NCBI GenBank assembly: GCA_013043985.1 | Contig: JABEVJ010000324.1 | Coordinates: 1 to 32,443 of the forward strand | DNA length: 32,443 nucleotides | Reading direction: 5' to 3' | Source of the DNA: Legionellales bacterium | Lineage (GTDB): Bacteria; Pseudomonadota; Gammaproteobacteria; UBA1113 | The notes under the pieces: generated by a model | Told to the model about the DNA's origin: nothing | Database searches by the model: none | The model's input: the letters and a program-made list of their open reading frames with translations, nothing else | Shown: piece by piece, positions 1-12,015 of the stretch | Numbering within the stretch: the first letter of the stretch is position 1 | Layout of the letters: the number at the start of each line of letters is the position of its first letter | Program-made: the position numbers and the translations under genes

Positions 1-4
1 CGGT

Positions 5-112
5 CATTTCACTACCCCGTATTACGCTCTTTTCATGAGGTACCCATTTATGTGCTTTTATAAAATGCATCAAATATTCAATAAATGTGCATTTTTCTCA
101 CTAATACGGGCT
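5..112. repeat. Dispersed inverted repeat, copy 1 (CCCGTATTA family)
   Basis: CCCGTATTA at 16-24 faces its reverse complement TAATACGGG at 102-110. The outer sequences ATTTCACTACCCCGTATTA and CTAATACGGGCT match, in opposite orientation, the repeat at 26924-27012 downstream of prpD. The two copies share their ends but differ in the interior, as expected of a small non-coding mobile or palindromic element. The window edge may cut it. Confidence 0.5.
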
Positions 113-121
113 ACACATCTT

Positions 122-151
122 TTGAACACAATACGCGACAGAGACTATATA
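122..151 (+). promoter_or_regulatory. Possible sigma70 promoter for the OPT transporter
   Basis: TTGAAC at 122-127 and TATATA at 146-151 are separated by 18 bases, about 80 bases before the transporter start. TATACT at 148-153 is a second possible -10 box. Assignment is by consensus only. Confidence 0.3.
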
Positions 152-188
152 CTCCTACTTTACTACCGCCCGCCTACTATGCTAGGGT

Positions 189-203
189 ATGTATACTATA
201 CAT
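189..203. promoter_or_regulatory. Palindrome ATGTATACTATACAT, possible operator
   Basis: This is a perfect 7-base inverted repeat around one central base, about 30 bases before the transporter ATG. It contains a TATACT box, so a bound repressor could block a promoter here. The binding protein is unknown. The ATG at its left end is a poor start codon because a better placed ribosome site lies further down. Confidence 0.35.
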
Positions 204-233
204 CAAAATATCAAAGTATTAAAAGGCTTGACG

Positions 234-2267
234 ATGCAACAACCTGAATTATCTGAAAAATTAAATGGTAAAGGTTATATCCCCGCTTCATTAAATCTAC
301 CGGAAATTACGGTTAGAGGTATTATATTAGCAATTATATTGACTATTATTCTCGCTGCGGCAAATGCTTATCTTGGACTAAAAGTAGGCCTGACGGTATC
401 AGCCTCCATTCCTGCTGCGGTCATTTCAATGGGTGTGTTGCGTTTTTTTAAAAACTCGAATGTACTTGAAAATAATATTGTTCAAACGGCAGCTTCGGCA
501 GGTGAAGCGCTCACTGCTGGCGTCGCTTATACCCTTCCGGCACTTATTGTTATCCATTATTGGGCGCATTTTAACTACTTTGCTTCGATGGCAATTGCGA
601 TGACTGGTGGAATTCTGGGTGTCTTGTTTTCTGTTCCTCTGCGGCGAGTTTTATTGGCAGATGAAACGCTACGTTTTCCAGAGGGCACCGCCATTGGGAA
701 AGTACTTTCAGCCAGCACCGATAAAACGTTAGGGTTAAGCGAGTTGGTTGCAGGCAGCAGTATTGGTGCATTAATCAGTCTGTTTCAGGGCGGGTTCAAG
801 CTGCTTTCTGACAGTGTTCAACTCTGGGTAACTTGCGGGAGCACCATTATTGGCGGGGGGTTGGGCTTTGCTCCAGCAATGCTGGGTGCAGGATATATCA
901 TCGGTCTTGGTGTGACGGTAAGTATTTTTTTAGGAATTGTCTTGGGTTGGCTTATCGGAATTCCCGTGATTGCTTATTTTTATGATCATCCGGCTGGCTT
1001 ATCTTCTGCATCTGATATCGCTCAATATATCTGGCAGCATGACATACGCTATATTGGAATTGGTGTAATGGTAATTGGTGGATTAGGTGCCATAGCCACC
1101 TTGCTTCGACCCATGATAAAAGGGATTCATGCTTCATTTGTTTCGGTAAGCAATATGCGCGTGGAAGGAATGGCGGCAATTCCTCGTACTGAACGTGATA
1201 TGAAAATCACAACCGTAATGTGGTGTATTCTTGCACTCATCTGTCCTGTCTATTTTATAATTTATCATTTTTCCTCGTCGCCAGTTTTAGGTATCGGTAT
1301 CGTATTACAACAAAGTTTAAACTGGATTAGTGTGATTTTAGTTCTATTTCTTGGTTTTGTGTTGGCTTCAATTTGTGCTTATTTTGCAGGTCTGGTTGGT
1401 TCATCTGCCAATCCTCTCTCTAGTATGGCTCTTATTTCATTGATTATTGCTTCCTTTATCTTTTCTTTGTTACTGGGCACAGAGATACATTTAAGTACCA
1501 GCAGTGAACAATCAATAGCAGCGGCAGCAGTTGCCATTATCGTAACCGCAATTATTTCCAGTATTGCATCGATCAGCAACGATACAATGCAGGATTTAAA
1601 AGCGGGACAAATGGTGGGAGCAACTCCCTGGAAACAGCAAATCATGTTGATTTTGGGTGTCATCGTTGCGGCGGCAGTGATACCGCTTATATTACAATTA
1701 CTGTTTGATGCCTATGGTTTTAGTGGTGCTATGCCTCGCCTAGGAATGGATGAGACGCAGGCATTGGCTGCGCCACAGGCTGGTTTAATGGCGGCTGTTG
1801 TGCAAGGTATCTTCATGCGCAATGTACCTTGGGCGATGATGGGAACGGGTTCAGTGATTGCCATTTTGGCTATGATATTAGATCGGTATACTTTGCGAAA
1901 ATTTGGCAAACGTATTCCAGTATTAGCAATTGGAATTGGAATTTATTTACCAATTGACACCACGATGCCATTGGTGATCGGCGGCATATTATCATGGGTG
2001 GTTGATCGAGCGTTACAGTCACGGGCAGAGGCGGCAAAACAGGGGTATCAGAAGGGGTTATTATTAGCATCAGGGCTTGTCGCTGGTTCAGCGGTGATGG
2101 GTGTAGTTCTGGCGATTCCCTTCGTGATTGCAGGTTCCTCGAATGTCTTGAGTTTGCTCTCTAGTCAGTATGCTGTTTGGACCGAGCTCGCCAGTATTAT
2201 TGTCACTTTTTTACTCTGTGTTTGGTTTAGGAGCAGAGTGATAAAGGTATATACTCATGTGTGTTGA
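234..2267 (+). CDS. OPT-family oligopeptide transporter
   Basis: Predicted 677-aa inner-membrane protein of the OPT family, which carries oligopeptides or metal-chelate peptides into the cell, probably by proton symport. The protein is almost entirely hydrophobic, with many membrane segments, and shows the family signature near the N-terminus: PEITVRGIILAI followed by ANAYLGLKVGLTVSASIPAAV. The length suits the bacterial OPT subgroup. I chose the ATG at 234 rather than the one at 189 because AAGG lies 7 bases before it and the protein then begins in soluble residues leading to the conserved motif. The gene stands alone: the atp operon follows after 174 bases with its own promoter. Peptide uptake fits an amino-acid-dependent lifestyle, but the substrate cannot be read from sequence. 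Confidence 0.9.
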   Translation: MQQPELSEKLNGKGYIPASLNLPEITVRGIILAIILTIILAAANAYLGLKVGLTVSASIPAAVISMGVLRFFKNSNVLENNIVQTAASAGEALTAGVAYTLPALIVIHYWAHFNYFASMAIAMTGGILGVLFSVPLRRVLLADETLRFPEGTAIGKVLSASTDKTLGLSELVAGSSIGALISLFQGGFKLLSDSVQLWVTCGSTIIGGGLGFAPAMLGAGYIIGLGVTVSIFLGIVLGWLIGIPVIAYFYDHPAGLSSASDIAQYIWQHDIRYIGIGVMVIGGLGAIATLLRPMIKGIHASFVSVSNMRVEGMAAIPRTERDMKITTVMWCILALICPVYFIIYHFSSSPVLGIGIVLQQSLNWISVILVLFLGFVLASICAYFAGLVGSSANPLSSMALISLIIASFIFSLLLGTEIHLSTSSEQSIAAAAVAIIVTAIISSIASISNDTMQDLKAGQMVGATPWKQQIMLILGVIVAAAVIPLILQLLFDAYGFSGAMPRLGMDETQALAAPQAGLMAAVVQGIFMRNVPWAMMGTGSVIAILAMILDRYTLRKFGKRIPVLAIGIGIYLPIDTTMPLVIGGILSWVVDRALQSRAEAAKQGYQKGLLLASGLVAGSAVMGVVLAIPFVIAGSSNVLSLLSSQYAVWTELASIIVTFLLCVWFRSRVIKVYTHVC

Positions 2268-2272
2268 GTATA
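2250..2272 (+). terminator. Hairpin over the OPT stop codon
   Basis: TATACTCA and TGAGTATA form an 8-bp perfect stem with a 7-base loop (TGTGTGT), overlapping the stop codon at 2265-2267. AGTTTAAG follows but there is no true T-run, so terminator function is uncertain. The sequence CATGTGTGTTGAGTATA resembles the hairpin at 29317-29365. Confidence 0.35.
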
Positions 2273-2375
2273 GTTTAAGAATTCTTAATTTCGTTAAGAC
2301 TTAATGAAACGAATAATTGGCATTTTGCTTGCCCTGATTTTTGATAAGTCAATGCAGCCCAGACGCACATTCAAT

Positions 2376-2404
2376 TTGCACAATTCATGATTTTTCTTTA
2401 TACT
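2376..2404 (+). promoter_or_regulatory. Main promoter of the atp operon
   Basis: TTGCAC (2376-2381) and TATACT (2399-2404) are separated by the ideal 17 bases, 38 bases before the atpI ATG. This is the best sigma70 match in the transporter-atpI gap. The rest of that 174-base gap holds nothing else I recognise. Confidence 0.6.
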
Positions 2405-2441
2405 CTGCGCCTATAAGTATTTAGAGTGAATCTTTCGCACA

Positions 2442-3595
<1,154 letters not shown>

Positions 3596-3614
3596 CGGGT
3601 CGTTTTTCAGAAGT

Positions 3615-3644
3615 TTCGACATTTAGATATCAAATAGGTATAAT
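3615..3644 (+). promoter_or_regulatory. Promoter-like site inside the atp operon, before atpE
   Basis: TTCGAC (3615-3620), an 18-base spacer, and a perfect TATAAT (3639-3644) lie in the 95-base gap between atpB and atpE, the widest gap of the operon apart from the repeat-containing one. Subunit c is needed in many more copies than subunit a, so an extra promoter here is plausible. Prediction by consensus only. Confidence 0.4.
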
Positions 3645-3678
3645 GCTTCGAAGTTGGTGTGGGGTAAGTTAAATATAG

Positions 3679-4002
<324 letters not shown>

Positions 4003-4025
4003 TTATTAGCCTGAGGTAACGCACT

Positions 4026-4508
4026 GTGAATTTGAATCTTACTCTACTGGGGCAAATGCTGACCTTTCTGGTTTTGGTCGTATTTACCACGAAATATATT
4101 TGGCCTTACATGATGAGGGCAATTGAGTTACGTCAAGAAACGATAGCAGATGGTTTAGCTGCTGCGGACCGTGGCAAACATGAATTAGAGCTGGCTCAAC
4201 ACAAAGCCGCCGAAATTTTGCGTGATGCCAGGTTAAATGCAGCGAAGTATGTTGAACAGGCTGCTAAGCGAGCCACAGGTATTATCGAAGAGTCAAAAGA
4301 GCACGCTCGAGTAGAAGCAGAGCGTATATTGACGCTTGCTCGTGATGAAATTACGATTCAACGCTGCGCGGCACGAGAAGCGTTGCGTCAGGAGATTGCT
4401 TCCATTGCGCTCCAGGGGGCAGCAAAAGTCTTGGGTCATTCTATTGATGGAGCGATAGATAATAAGTTAATAGAGCAGCTCATTGCTGAGGTAGCTGATG
4501 ATCAATAA
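4026..4508 (+). CDS. atpF: ATP synthase Fo subunit b
   Basis: 160-aa peripheral stalk subunit: one N-terminal membrane helix (about residues 5-25, LLGQMLTFLVLVVFTTKYIW) then a long, charged, Ala-rich coiled coil that holds the F1 head still. It starts with GTG at 4026, 9 bases after GAGG; no ATG would keep the membrane helix. It overlaps atpH by 11 bases, so the two stalk subunits are probably translationally coupled. Confidence 0.95.
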   Translation: MNLNLTLLGQMLTFLVLVVFTTKYIWPYMMRAIELRQETIADGLAAADRGKHELELAQHKAAEILRDARLNAAKYVEQAAKRATGIIEESKEHARVEAERILTLARDEITIQRCAAREALRQEIASIALQGAAKVLGHSIDGAIDNKLIEQLIAEVADDQ

Positions 4509-5055
4509 GCTGGAAGAAATTGCAAGACCGTATGCTCATGCCGCATTTGAATTTGCTAATGAGGGTAATAATCTTTCACAGTGGGCAGAGATGCTGCAAA
4601 TTTTGGCGTTAATTTGTGCTGATCCAGTTATATCAAAAGCGTTGTCCTCTCCTTACTATAATACGGCGGCCAAAAAGACGCTTATTTTGGACATGGCAGG
4701 GGAATTCATTGACCAGCATGTTAAAAATTTTGTGCATGTTCTTGCTGAAAATGGGCGCCTGCAAGTTATGACTGAAATATTTCGTCAGTATCATGTATTG
4801 CAAGATGCGGCCAAAAATATGATTGAAGTTGAAGTGTGCAGCGCACGTGAACTCTCACCAGCACATGTTAGCTTACTTCAAAATGCACTTGAAAAGCGCA
4901 CCAAAGCAAAAATTCAATTACATCAACGCATTGATCCTACGTTACTTGGCGGAATACAGCTTCGTTTAGGTGATGAGGTCATTGATGGTTCCATTTTGAG
5001 CAAGCTTCGACGCTTGGCTCTCCATTTGCAGTTAAAGGAAAATGTATGTCAATAA
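4498..5055 (+). CDS. atpH: ATP synthase F1 subunit delta
   Basis: 185-aa stalk protein that links the b-dimer to the top of the alpha3beta3 head. The N-terminal helical bundle opens with the family pattern [13 protein letters not shown], and the C-terminal half has the conserved [21 protein letters not shown] motif. The ATG at 4498 lies inside the end of atpF. The 3' end overlaps the start of atpA. Confidence 0.95.
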   Translation: MINKLEEIARPYAHAAFEFANEGNNLSQWAEMLQILALICADPVISKALSSPYYNTAAKKTLILDMAGEFIDQHVKNFVHVLAENGRLQVMTEIFRQYHVLQDAAKNMIEVEVCSARELSPAHVSLLQNALEKRTKAKIQLHQRIDPTLLGGIQLRLGDEVIDGSILSKLRRLALHLQLKENVCQ

Positions 5056-6587
5056 TGTCATCTGAAACGAGCGAAATTATTAAGCAACGTATCGCATCCT
5101 TTGTTCCTACTTCGGATGTTTATAACGAGGGTGTTATCTTAAATATTAAGGACGGCATCATTCGCATTCACGGCTTGCAAGCTGCGATGCAACATGAAAT
5201 GCTAGAACTCCCGGGTGGAATGTGGGGTGTTGTTCTAAATCTTGAGCGAGACTCAGTGGGTGCTGTTGTTTTAGGCGATTATAAGCATTTGCGCGAAGGG
5301 CAGACAGTACGCTGCACGGGCCGTATGCTTGAAGTACCTGTGGGTGAGGCATTGTTAGGACGTGTAGTCAATGCCTTGGGACAGGCTATTGATGGCAAAG
5401 GGCTGATTAATACGACCTTAAGTTCACCTATTGAAAAAGTAGCCCCGGGTGTTATTACACGCGAGGCGGTAACTCAACCGCTCCAAACAGGGATAACAGC
5501 CATTGATGCCATGGTGCCAATTGGACGCGGTCAAAGAGAACTGATTATTGGTGATCGTCAAACAGGCAAAACGGCGGTTGCGATTGATGCCATTATCAAT
5601 CAAAAAAATACGGGCGTTAAATGTATATATGTAGCTATTGGTCAAAAAGCATCCTCTGTTGCTGCTGTCGTACGAAAACTAGAAGAGCACGACGCACTGG
5701 CTCATACGATTGTTGTGGCTGCTAGCGCATCAGAATCAGCTGCATTGCAATTTATTGCGCCCTATACCGGGTGCACAATGGGCGAATACTTCCGCGACAA
5801 AGGCGAAGATGCACTTATTGTTTATGATGATTTAACCAAGCAAGCATGGGCGTATCGTCAGGTTTCTCTACTATTGCGAAGACCACCAGGGCGAGAGGCG
5901 TATCCGGGCGATGTATTCTATCTTCATTCACGTTTACTGGAACGCGCTGCACGAGTGAATGCGGCCTATGTTTCAGACATGACGGCTGGAGCGGTGCAGG
6001 GCAGGACAGGATCGTTGACGGCATTGCCTATTATCGAAACTCAGGCAGGCGATGTATCAGCCTTTGTTCCAACGAATGTTATCTCTATCACTGATGGTCA
6101 GATTTATCTGGAAACAGATTTGTTTAACTCAGGTGTTCGACCAGCGATTAATGCAGGATTGTCTGTTTCACGTGTTGGTGGTGCTGCTCAAACTAAAATT
6201 ATTAAAAAATTGGGTGGAAATGTTCGATTGACACTGGCTCAGTATCGTGAATTAGAGGCATTTTCTCAATTTGCTTCTGATCTAGATGAACCAACTCGCA
6301 AACAGCTTGAGCGCGGTCAACGTATGATGGAAGTGTTAAAGCAAAAACAATACACACCATTGAGTGTTGCTGAAATGGGCTTAGTGCTTTTTGCAGCTGA
6401 TAAAGGCTATCTGGATGATGTGGCTACGGTTAAAGTGGTTGACTTTCTTGAACAATTACTTACTTATGCTCGAGGTCATGACAGCGAATTATTAGCTAAA
6501 GTTAATATGAGTTGTGTGTTGGATGAGTTGACTGAAAAAGCATTCAGTGACCTTCTGAAATCGTTTAAAGAAACACAAGCTGAGTAA
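5046..6587 (+). CDS. atpA: ATP synthase F1 subunit alpha
   Basis: 513-aa non-catalytic nucleotide-binding subunit of the F1 head, of usual length. The P-loop GDRQTGKT is at residues 169-176, and the hallmark stretch [20 protein letters not shown] with [11 protein letters not shown] follows. I chose the ATG at 5046 because AAGGA lies 6 bases before it; the ATG at 5055, next to the atpH stop, is also possible and would give 510 aa. Either way the gene is coupled to atpH. atpG follows after 6 bases. Confidence 0.97.
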   Translation: MSIMSSETSEIIKQRIASFVPTSDVYNEGVILNIKDGIIRIHGLQAAMQHEMLELPGGMWGVVLNLERDSVGAVVLGDYKHLREGQTVRCTGRMLEVPVGEALLGRVVNALGQAIDGKGLINTTLSSPIEKVAPGVITREAVTQPLQTGITAIDAMVPIGRGQRELIIGDRQTGKTAVAIDAIINQKNTGVKCIYVAIGQKASSVAAVVRKLEEHDALAHTIVVAASASESAALQFIAPYTGCTMGEYFRDKGEDALIVYDDLTKQAWAYRQVSLLLRRPPGREAYPGDVFYLHSRLLERAARVNAAYVSDMTAGAVQGRTGSLTALPIIETQAGDVSAFVPTNVISITDGQIYLETDLFNSGVRPAINAGLSVSRVGGAAQTKIIKKLGGNVRLTLAQYRELEAFSQFASDLDEPTRKQLERGQRMMEVLKQKQYTPLSVAEMGLVLFAADKGYLDDVATVKVVDFLEQLLTYARGHDSELLAKVNMSCVLDELTEKAFSDLLKSFKETQAE

Positions 6588-6593
6588 TCGCTG

Positions 6594-8872
<2,279 letters not shown>

Positions 8873-8920
8873 ATTAAGGGTATAGTCGCTGTTGTGTAAT
8901 TAGACATAACAACAAATTTA

Positions 8921-9053
8921 GGAAAAACCTCGTCATTGCGAGGAGTTTACGACGAAGCAATCCAGAATAGTCATAAACGTCAAGATCGTGATTTTACGTT
9001 CTTTCTACTGGATTGCTTCGTCGCTGCGCTTCCTCGCAATGACGAGGTTTTTT
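8921..9053. repeat. Palindromic MITE-like repeat, copy A, between atpD and atpC
   Basis: The left arm (8921-8965) and right arm (9008-9053) are inverted copies around a 42-base spacer. They contain GTCATTGCGAGGAGTTTACG and CGACGAAGCAATCCAG. The arms match except for a short block where TAAAC has become CTGCGCT. Copy B at 23579-23715 shares both arms and spacer. The RNA would fold into a long stem, and the right arm ends in a T-run (9048-9053). Similar GTCATTGCGAGG...GAAGCAATCC repeats are common in several bacterial groups. It encodes nothing convincing. Confidence 0.85.
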
Positions 9054-9105
9054 CTGCTTCTGTTATATACCCATGTGGCAGACTCAAATATGAGGGTTAT
9101 AATGA

Positions 9106-9528
9106 ATGGCGTTCACGATTAAAGTAGATATAGTCAGTGCCGAATCAACCGTATATTCAGGCCAGGCAATAGGTGTTTTTTTAATGGGCGAATTAGGTGA
9201 GCTTGGAATCTATCCTGGCCATTCCCAATTACTTACACGCTTAAAACCTGGTTATATCAGATTGCAGTTTGAAAATAATAATGAAGCAGTCTTTTATATT
9301 TCGGGGGGATTTGTCGAAATTCAACCAGATATAGTGACTGTGTTGGCAGATACCGCAGAACGAGCTCAGGACATTGATCAAATGGCTGCTGTTGAAGCAC
9401 GAGAACAGGCCGAACGTTTACTTCAAGACAAGCAGGGTGAAATCGATTATGCAACTGTCTTGGCTGAGTTGGCTCAGGCAACAGCACAGATACAAGCCAT
9501 TGCGCGACTTAAAAAGAAATTGAGGTAA
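9106..9528 (+). CDS. atpC: ATP synthase F1 subunit epsilon
   Basis: 140-aa regulatory subunit at the foot of the rotor. The N-terminal beta-sandwich shows the family patterns VDIVSAESTVYSG, GELGIYPGHSQLLT and FYISGGFVEIQPDIVTVLAD. The C-terminal helical pair, which can inhibit ATP hydrolysis, runs from about residue 90. GAGG at 9092-9095 precedes the ATG at 9106. Unlike the rest of the operon it is separated from its upstream partner by a palindromic repeat, so its expression may be lowered or independently set. glmU begins one base after its stop codon. Confidence 0.95.
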   Translation: MAFTIKVDIVSAESTVYSGQAIGVFLMGELGELGIYPGHSQLLTRLKPGYIRLQFENNNEAVFYISGGFVEIQPDIVTVLADTAERAQDIDQMAAVEAREQAERLLQDKQGEIDYATVLAELAQATAQIQAIARLKKKLR

Positions 9529-9529
9529 A

Positions 9530-10897
9530 ATGTTAAATATTGTTATTCTTGCAGCAGGGAAAGGCAAAAGAATGTTTTCCGATCTACCAAAGGTCTTGCA
9601 GCCTTTGGCAGGTGCTCCCTTACTTCATCATATTATTACCACCGCAAGGGCATTGTCGCCAGCAGGCATTTATGTTGTCTACGGACATCAAGGTGATCTT
9701 GTCAAAGAAACAATCTCTGATAGCGATATTCATTGGATTCATCAAAAAGAGCAAGCTGGAACTGCTCATGCAGTTGCGCAGGCACTACCTTATTTAAACG
9801 ATGAGAGTATTACCTTGGTTCTGTATGGCGATGTCCCGCTCGTTCCGGTTTCCACTTTGCAAGCGTTATATCGTACATTACCTGAAAATAGCTTGTCTTT
9901 ACTCGTTGCTAACGTCGATGACCCAACCGGATTAGGGCGTGTTATCCGCAATACAGAAAACCAGATTGTTGGTATTGTTGAAGAGAAAGATGCGACATCT
10001 GAACAGCGTAATATCGATGAAATTTATTCAGGTATTATGGTTACGCATACGAAGCAGTTGCGTCAATGGTTAAAGAAAATTGATAATAATAATTCACAGC
10101 AAGAATATTATCTTACTTCTATTCCTGCTTTTGCAATTGCAGATGGCTGCTTGGTTAATTCTGTTTTTGCTGATTCTCCGCTGGATATTATGGGTGTAAA
10201 TACCAAAAACCAACTTGCCTTATTGGAAAGACGATTTCAGCTTCGCCAAGCAGATAAGCTGATGGAGCAAGGCGTCACGCTACGTGATCCGGCTCGTTTT
10301 GATCTGCGAGGAACACTTCACGCAGGTCGCGATGTGATGATTGATGTGGGTGTGATTTTAGAGGGCGAGATCACCTTAGGTGATCGAGTGAAGATTGGTG
10401 CTCATTCTGTTTTGCGTAACGTCAATGTTGCTGATGATGTGGTGATTAAAGAAAATTGCGTGATTGAAGACTCCATCATTGGTAGTCATTGTATGGTTGG
10501 GCCTTTTTCAAGACTACGGCCTGATGCACAACTTGCCAGTCACGTTCACATTGGAAACTTTGTTGAAGTTAAAAAGTCAGTTGTAGGAGAGGGCAGTAAA
10601 ATTAATCATCTTACTTATATCGGTGATGCAGAAATAGGTGAACGGGTTAATATTGGCGCAGGTACCATTACTTGCAATTATGATGGTGTGAATAAGCATA
10701 AAACGACTATTGGAAATGGTGCCTTTATTGGCTCAAATACCTCGCTCGTCGCGCCCATTATGATTGGTGAAGAAGCTACTATTGGTGCAGGCTCAACAGT
10801 TTCAAAAGCCACCCCAGCCAATCAACTCACTGTTGCGCGTGCCAGACAGGTTACCATTACTGGTTGGGAAAGGCCAAAGAAGAAAGAGAAGGATTAA
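9530..10897 (+). CDS. glmU: Bifunctional GlmU: GlcN-1-P acetyltransferase / GlcNAc-1-P uridylyltransferase
   Basis: 455-aa cytoplasmic enzyme making UDP-GlcNAc, the precursor of peptidoglycan and lipid A. The N-terminal half (1-230) is the pyrophosphorylase, with LAAGKGKRM and the downstream K21; Q76-GTAHA and YGDVPL follow. The C-terminal half (from about 250) is a left-handed beta-helix of hexapeptide repeats, with the acetyltransferase histidine H360 in INHLTYIGDAEIG and the acetyl-CoA loop GAGTITCNYDGVNKHKT. The length equals that of the E. coli enzyme. It is joined to atpC with one base between, the atp-glmU linkage known from other gammaproteobacteria. A toxin-gene remnant on the other strand reaches its stop codon. 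Confidence 0.97.
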   Translation: MLNIVILAAGKGKRMFSDLPKVLQPLAGAPLLHHIITTARALSPAGIYVVYGHQGDLVKETISDSDIHWIHQKEQAGTAHAVAQALPYLNDESITLVLYGDVPLVPVSTLQALYRTLPENSLSLLVANVDDPTGLGRVIRNTENQIVGIVEEKDATSEQRNIDEIYSGIMVTHTKQLRQWLKKIDNNNSQQEYYLTSIPAFAIADGCLVNSVFADSPLDIMGVNTKNQLALLERRFQLRQADKLMEQGVTLRDPARFDLRGTLHAGRDVMIDVGVILEGEITLGDRVKIGAHSVLRNVNVADDVVIKENCVIEDSIIGSHCMVGPFSRLRPDAQLASHVHIGNFVEVKKSVVGEGSKINHLTYIGDAEIGERVNIGAGTITCNYDGVNKHKTTIGNGAFIGSNTSLVAPIMIGEEATIGAGSTVSKATPANQLTVARARQVTITGWERPKKKEKD

Positions 10898-10928
10898 AAT
10901 CTAGCCACCGAACTTTACCGCGCAGCAT
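10895..10928 (-). pseudogene. Remnant of a MazF/PemK-type toxin start
   Basis: Read on the minus strand from the ATG at 10928, the sequence gives MLRGKVRWLDFNP, matching the opening of PemK/MazF-like toxins (a motif of the type M-x-RGEVWWVDFNP). It then runs into the 3' end of glmU, so nothing after the first dozen or so codons survives. The ATG overlaps the end of the antitoxin-like frame, as in real operons of this type. A near copy lies at 12941-12975. Confidence 0.55.
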
Positions 10929-11082
10929 CATCAAGGTCTCCAATGATTTCCTCACTCCAAGCCATAGCATCAAACTCTCTTGATTTATCTAACGCCATTT
11001 CTGAGTAAACGAGTTCTAGGGCAGGGACATACAGCCCTTTATAGACCTCTTCATCGATAGTAGCTGTCGATTTTTTACGCAT
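10915..11082 (-). pseudogene. Shortened ribbon-helix-helix antitoxin gene
   Basis: Minus-strand frame of 55 codons from the ATG at 11082. It opens MRKKSTATIDEEVYKGLY, the beta-strand and helix start of RHH antitoxins, and ends AMAWSEEIIGDLDDAAR, like the tail of the same antitoxins (family pattern ...EALEWAE..IGD..). From memory of the family, intact members are around 75 residues, so part of the middle seems deleted. It still has a start and stop and could make a small protein, but its toxin partner is only a stub. I call it a decayed toxin-antitoxin locus; moderately sure. Confidence 0.5.
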
Positions 11083-11181
11083 AATAATTCCAGTGGCACG
11101 TGTTGATACGTGTATTATGGGGCGTATTCATAAATTGATCAAAATGTTTTTAACATGAGTGAAGCCAAATGACCTTTCAGG

Positions 11182-11187
11182 TATAAT
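11182..11187 (+). promoter_or_regulatory. Possible -10 box of the three-gene cassette
   Basis: A perfect TATAAT lies 75 bases before the first cassette gene. No good -35 box is visible at the right distance. Just downstream, CATAT-GCTCTA-ATATG (about 11200-11215) is an inverted repeat that could be an operator. The rest of 11083-11262 shows nothing I recognise, apart from CACGT-GTTGAT-ACGTG near 11098-11113, which could be the operator of the old antitoxin gene. Confidence 0.3.
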
Positions 11188-11262
11188 ATAGATTGATCTC
11201 ATATGCTCTAATATGGGAGAATCGGTAGATTCAAGTAATTGATAAATACAGGCGAGCTGGCT

Positions 11263-12015
11263 ATGACAAAACCTCTTCTTCCAATAAAACTAAACAAAGA
11301 ACCTTTAATCGATGCAATTTTTGAGTTGCGTTTTATTAGTCAAGTCGAAGTTTCAGAAATACTTCCAGGTATTTTTTTTAGTTACTTACAAGGAAATAAA
11401 TCGCTTTCGCTACTGCCTGCTTCTCAATTACCAAAAGCAATGAGAGATAAAGATCCTTCTTTAATTTTTGCGCATACTACTCAAATTGTTTGGGCGAATT
11501 TTTTAATAAACATCGGTAATAGAAGTGTCGCAGTTAATTGTAAATTGCCTTATTCTGGCTGGATAAAATTTAAAGAGGCAATAAGTCAAGTATTACATAT
11601 TATGGAGCAATCTAAGTTAATTGAGTGTGTAGAAAGATGCTCCATAAAATATATTGACCTATTAGAATCGACAAGTATTCGTGAACAGATAGGCTTTTTA
11701 AATTTTGCTTGTGAGTTGGCTGGAGAAAATTTAGATAGTTATCCACTTATGGTTCGAGTAGAAAAAGAGGTTGATGGTACCATGAATATAGTACAGTTGA
11801 TGGCTGCAGCAAAGGTACAAATTAAAGATACTCCTGCTAAAGAGGGTATTGTGGTAGATGTAGATACAATAATAGACACAAAAAACTGTTCTATTTTTGA
11901 TTTTGTTGAAAAATCAGATAATTATTTAGAGCATTTACATGCGATAAATAAAAAATTATTTTTTGATTGTTTGAATACTAGAGCTATAGAAATGTTGGAA
12001 CCAATATATGAATAA
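11263..12015 (+). CDS. TIGR04255-like protein (function unknown)
   Basis: 250-aa predicted soluble protein. The opening KLNKEPLIDAIFELRF and the later VERCSIKYIDLLES resemble the sporadically distributed TIGR04255 family (pattern of hydrophobic-P-I-xEA-xFE-hydrophobic-RF and a later R-x-x-L-R-Y-I-N-L motif). No function is established for that family as far as I know. I use the ATG at 11263, with GGCGAG ahead; an in-frame TTG at 11239 is less likely. It overlaps the next gene by 8 bases, so the two are translationally coupled. The base composition is visibly more AT-rich than that of the atp genes, and the gene sits between toxin remnants, so acquisition by transfer is likely. Confidence 0.65.
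   Translation: MTKPLLPIKLNKEPLIDAIFELRFISQVEVSEILPGIFFSYLQGNKSLSLLPASQLPKAMRDKDPSLIFAHTTQIVWANFLINIGNRSVAVNCKLPYSGWIKFKEAISQVLHIMEQSKLIECVERCSIKYIDLLESTSIREQIGFLNFACELAGENLDSYPLMVRVEKEVDGTMNIVQLMAAAKVQIKDTPAKEGIVVDVDTIIDTKNCSIFDFVEKSDNYLEHLHAINKKLFFDCLNTRAIEMLEPIYE

Noticed and set aside
35-247. 70-codon open frame at the window start
   Set aside because: It crosses the repeat and overlaps the transporter start, has no ribosome site and no recognisable protein features.
8936-9127. Open frame inside repeat copy A, reading RGVYDEAIQ
   Set aside because: It is a translation of the palindrome arm; the same peptide appears from copy B on the other strand, so it reflects the repeat, not a gene.
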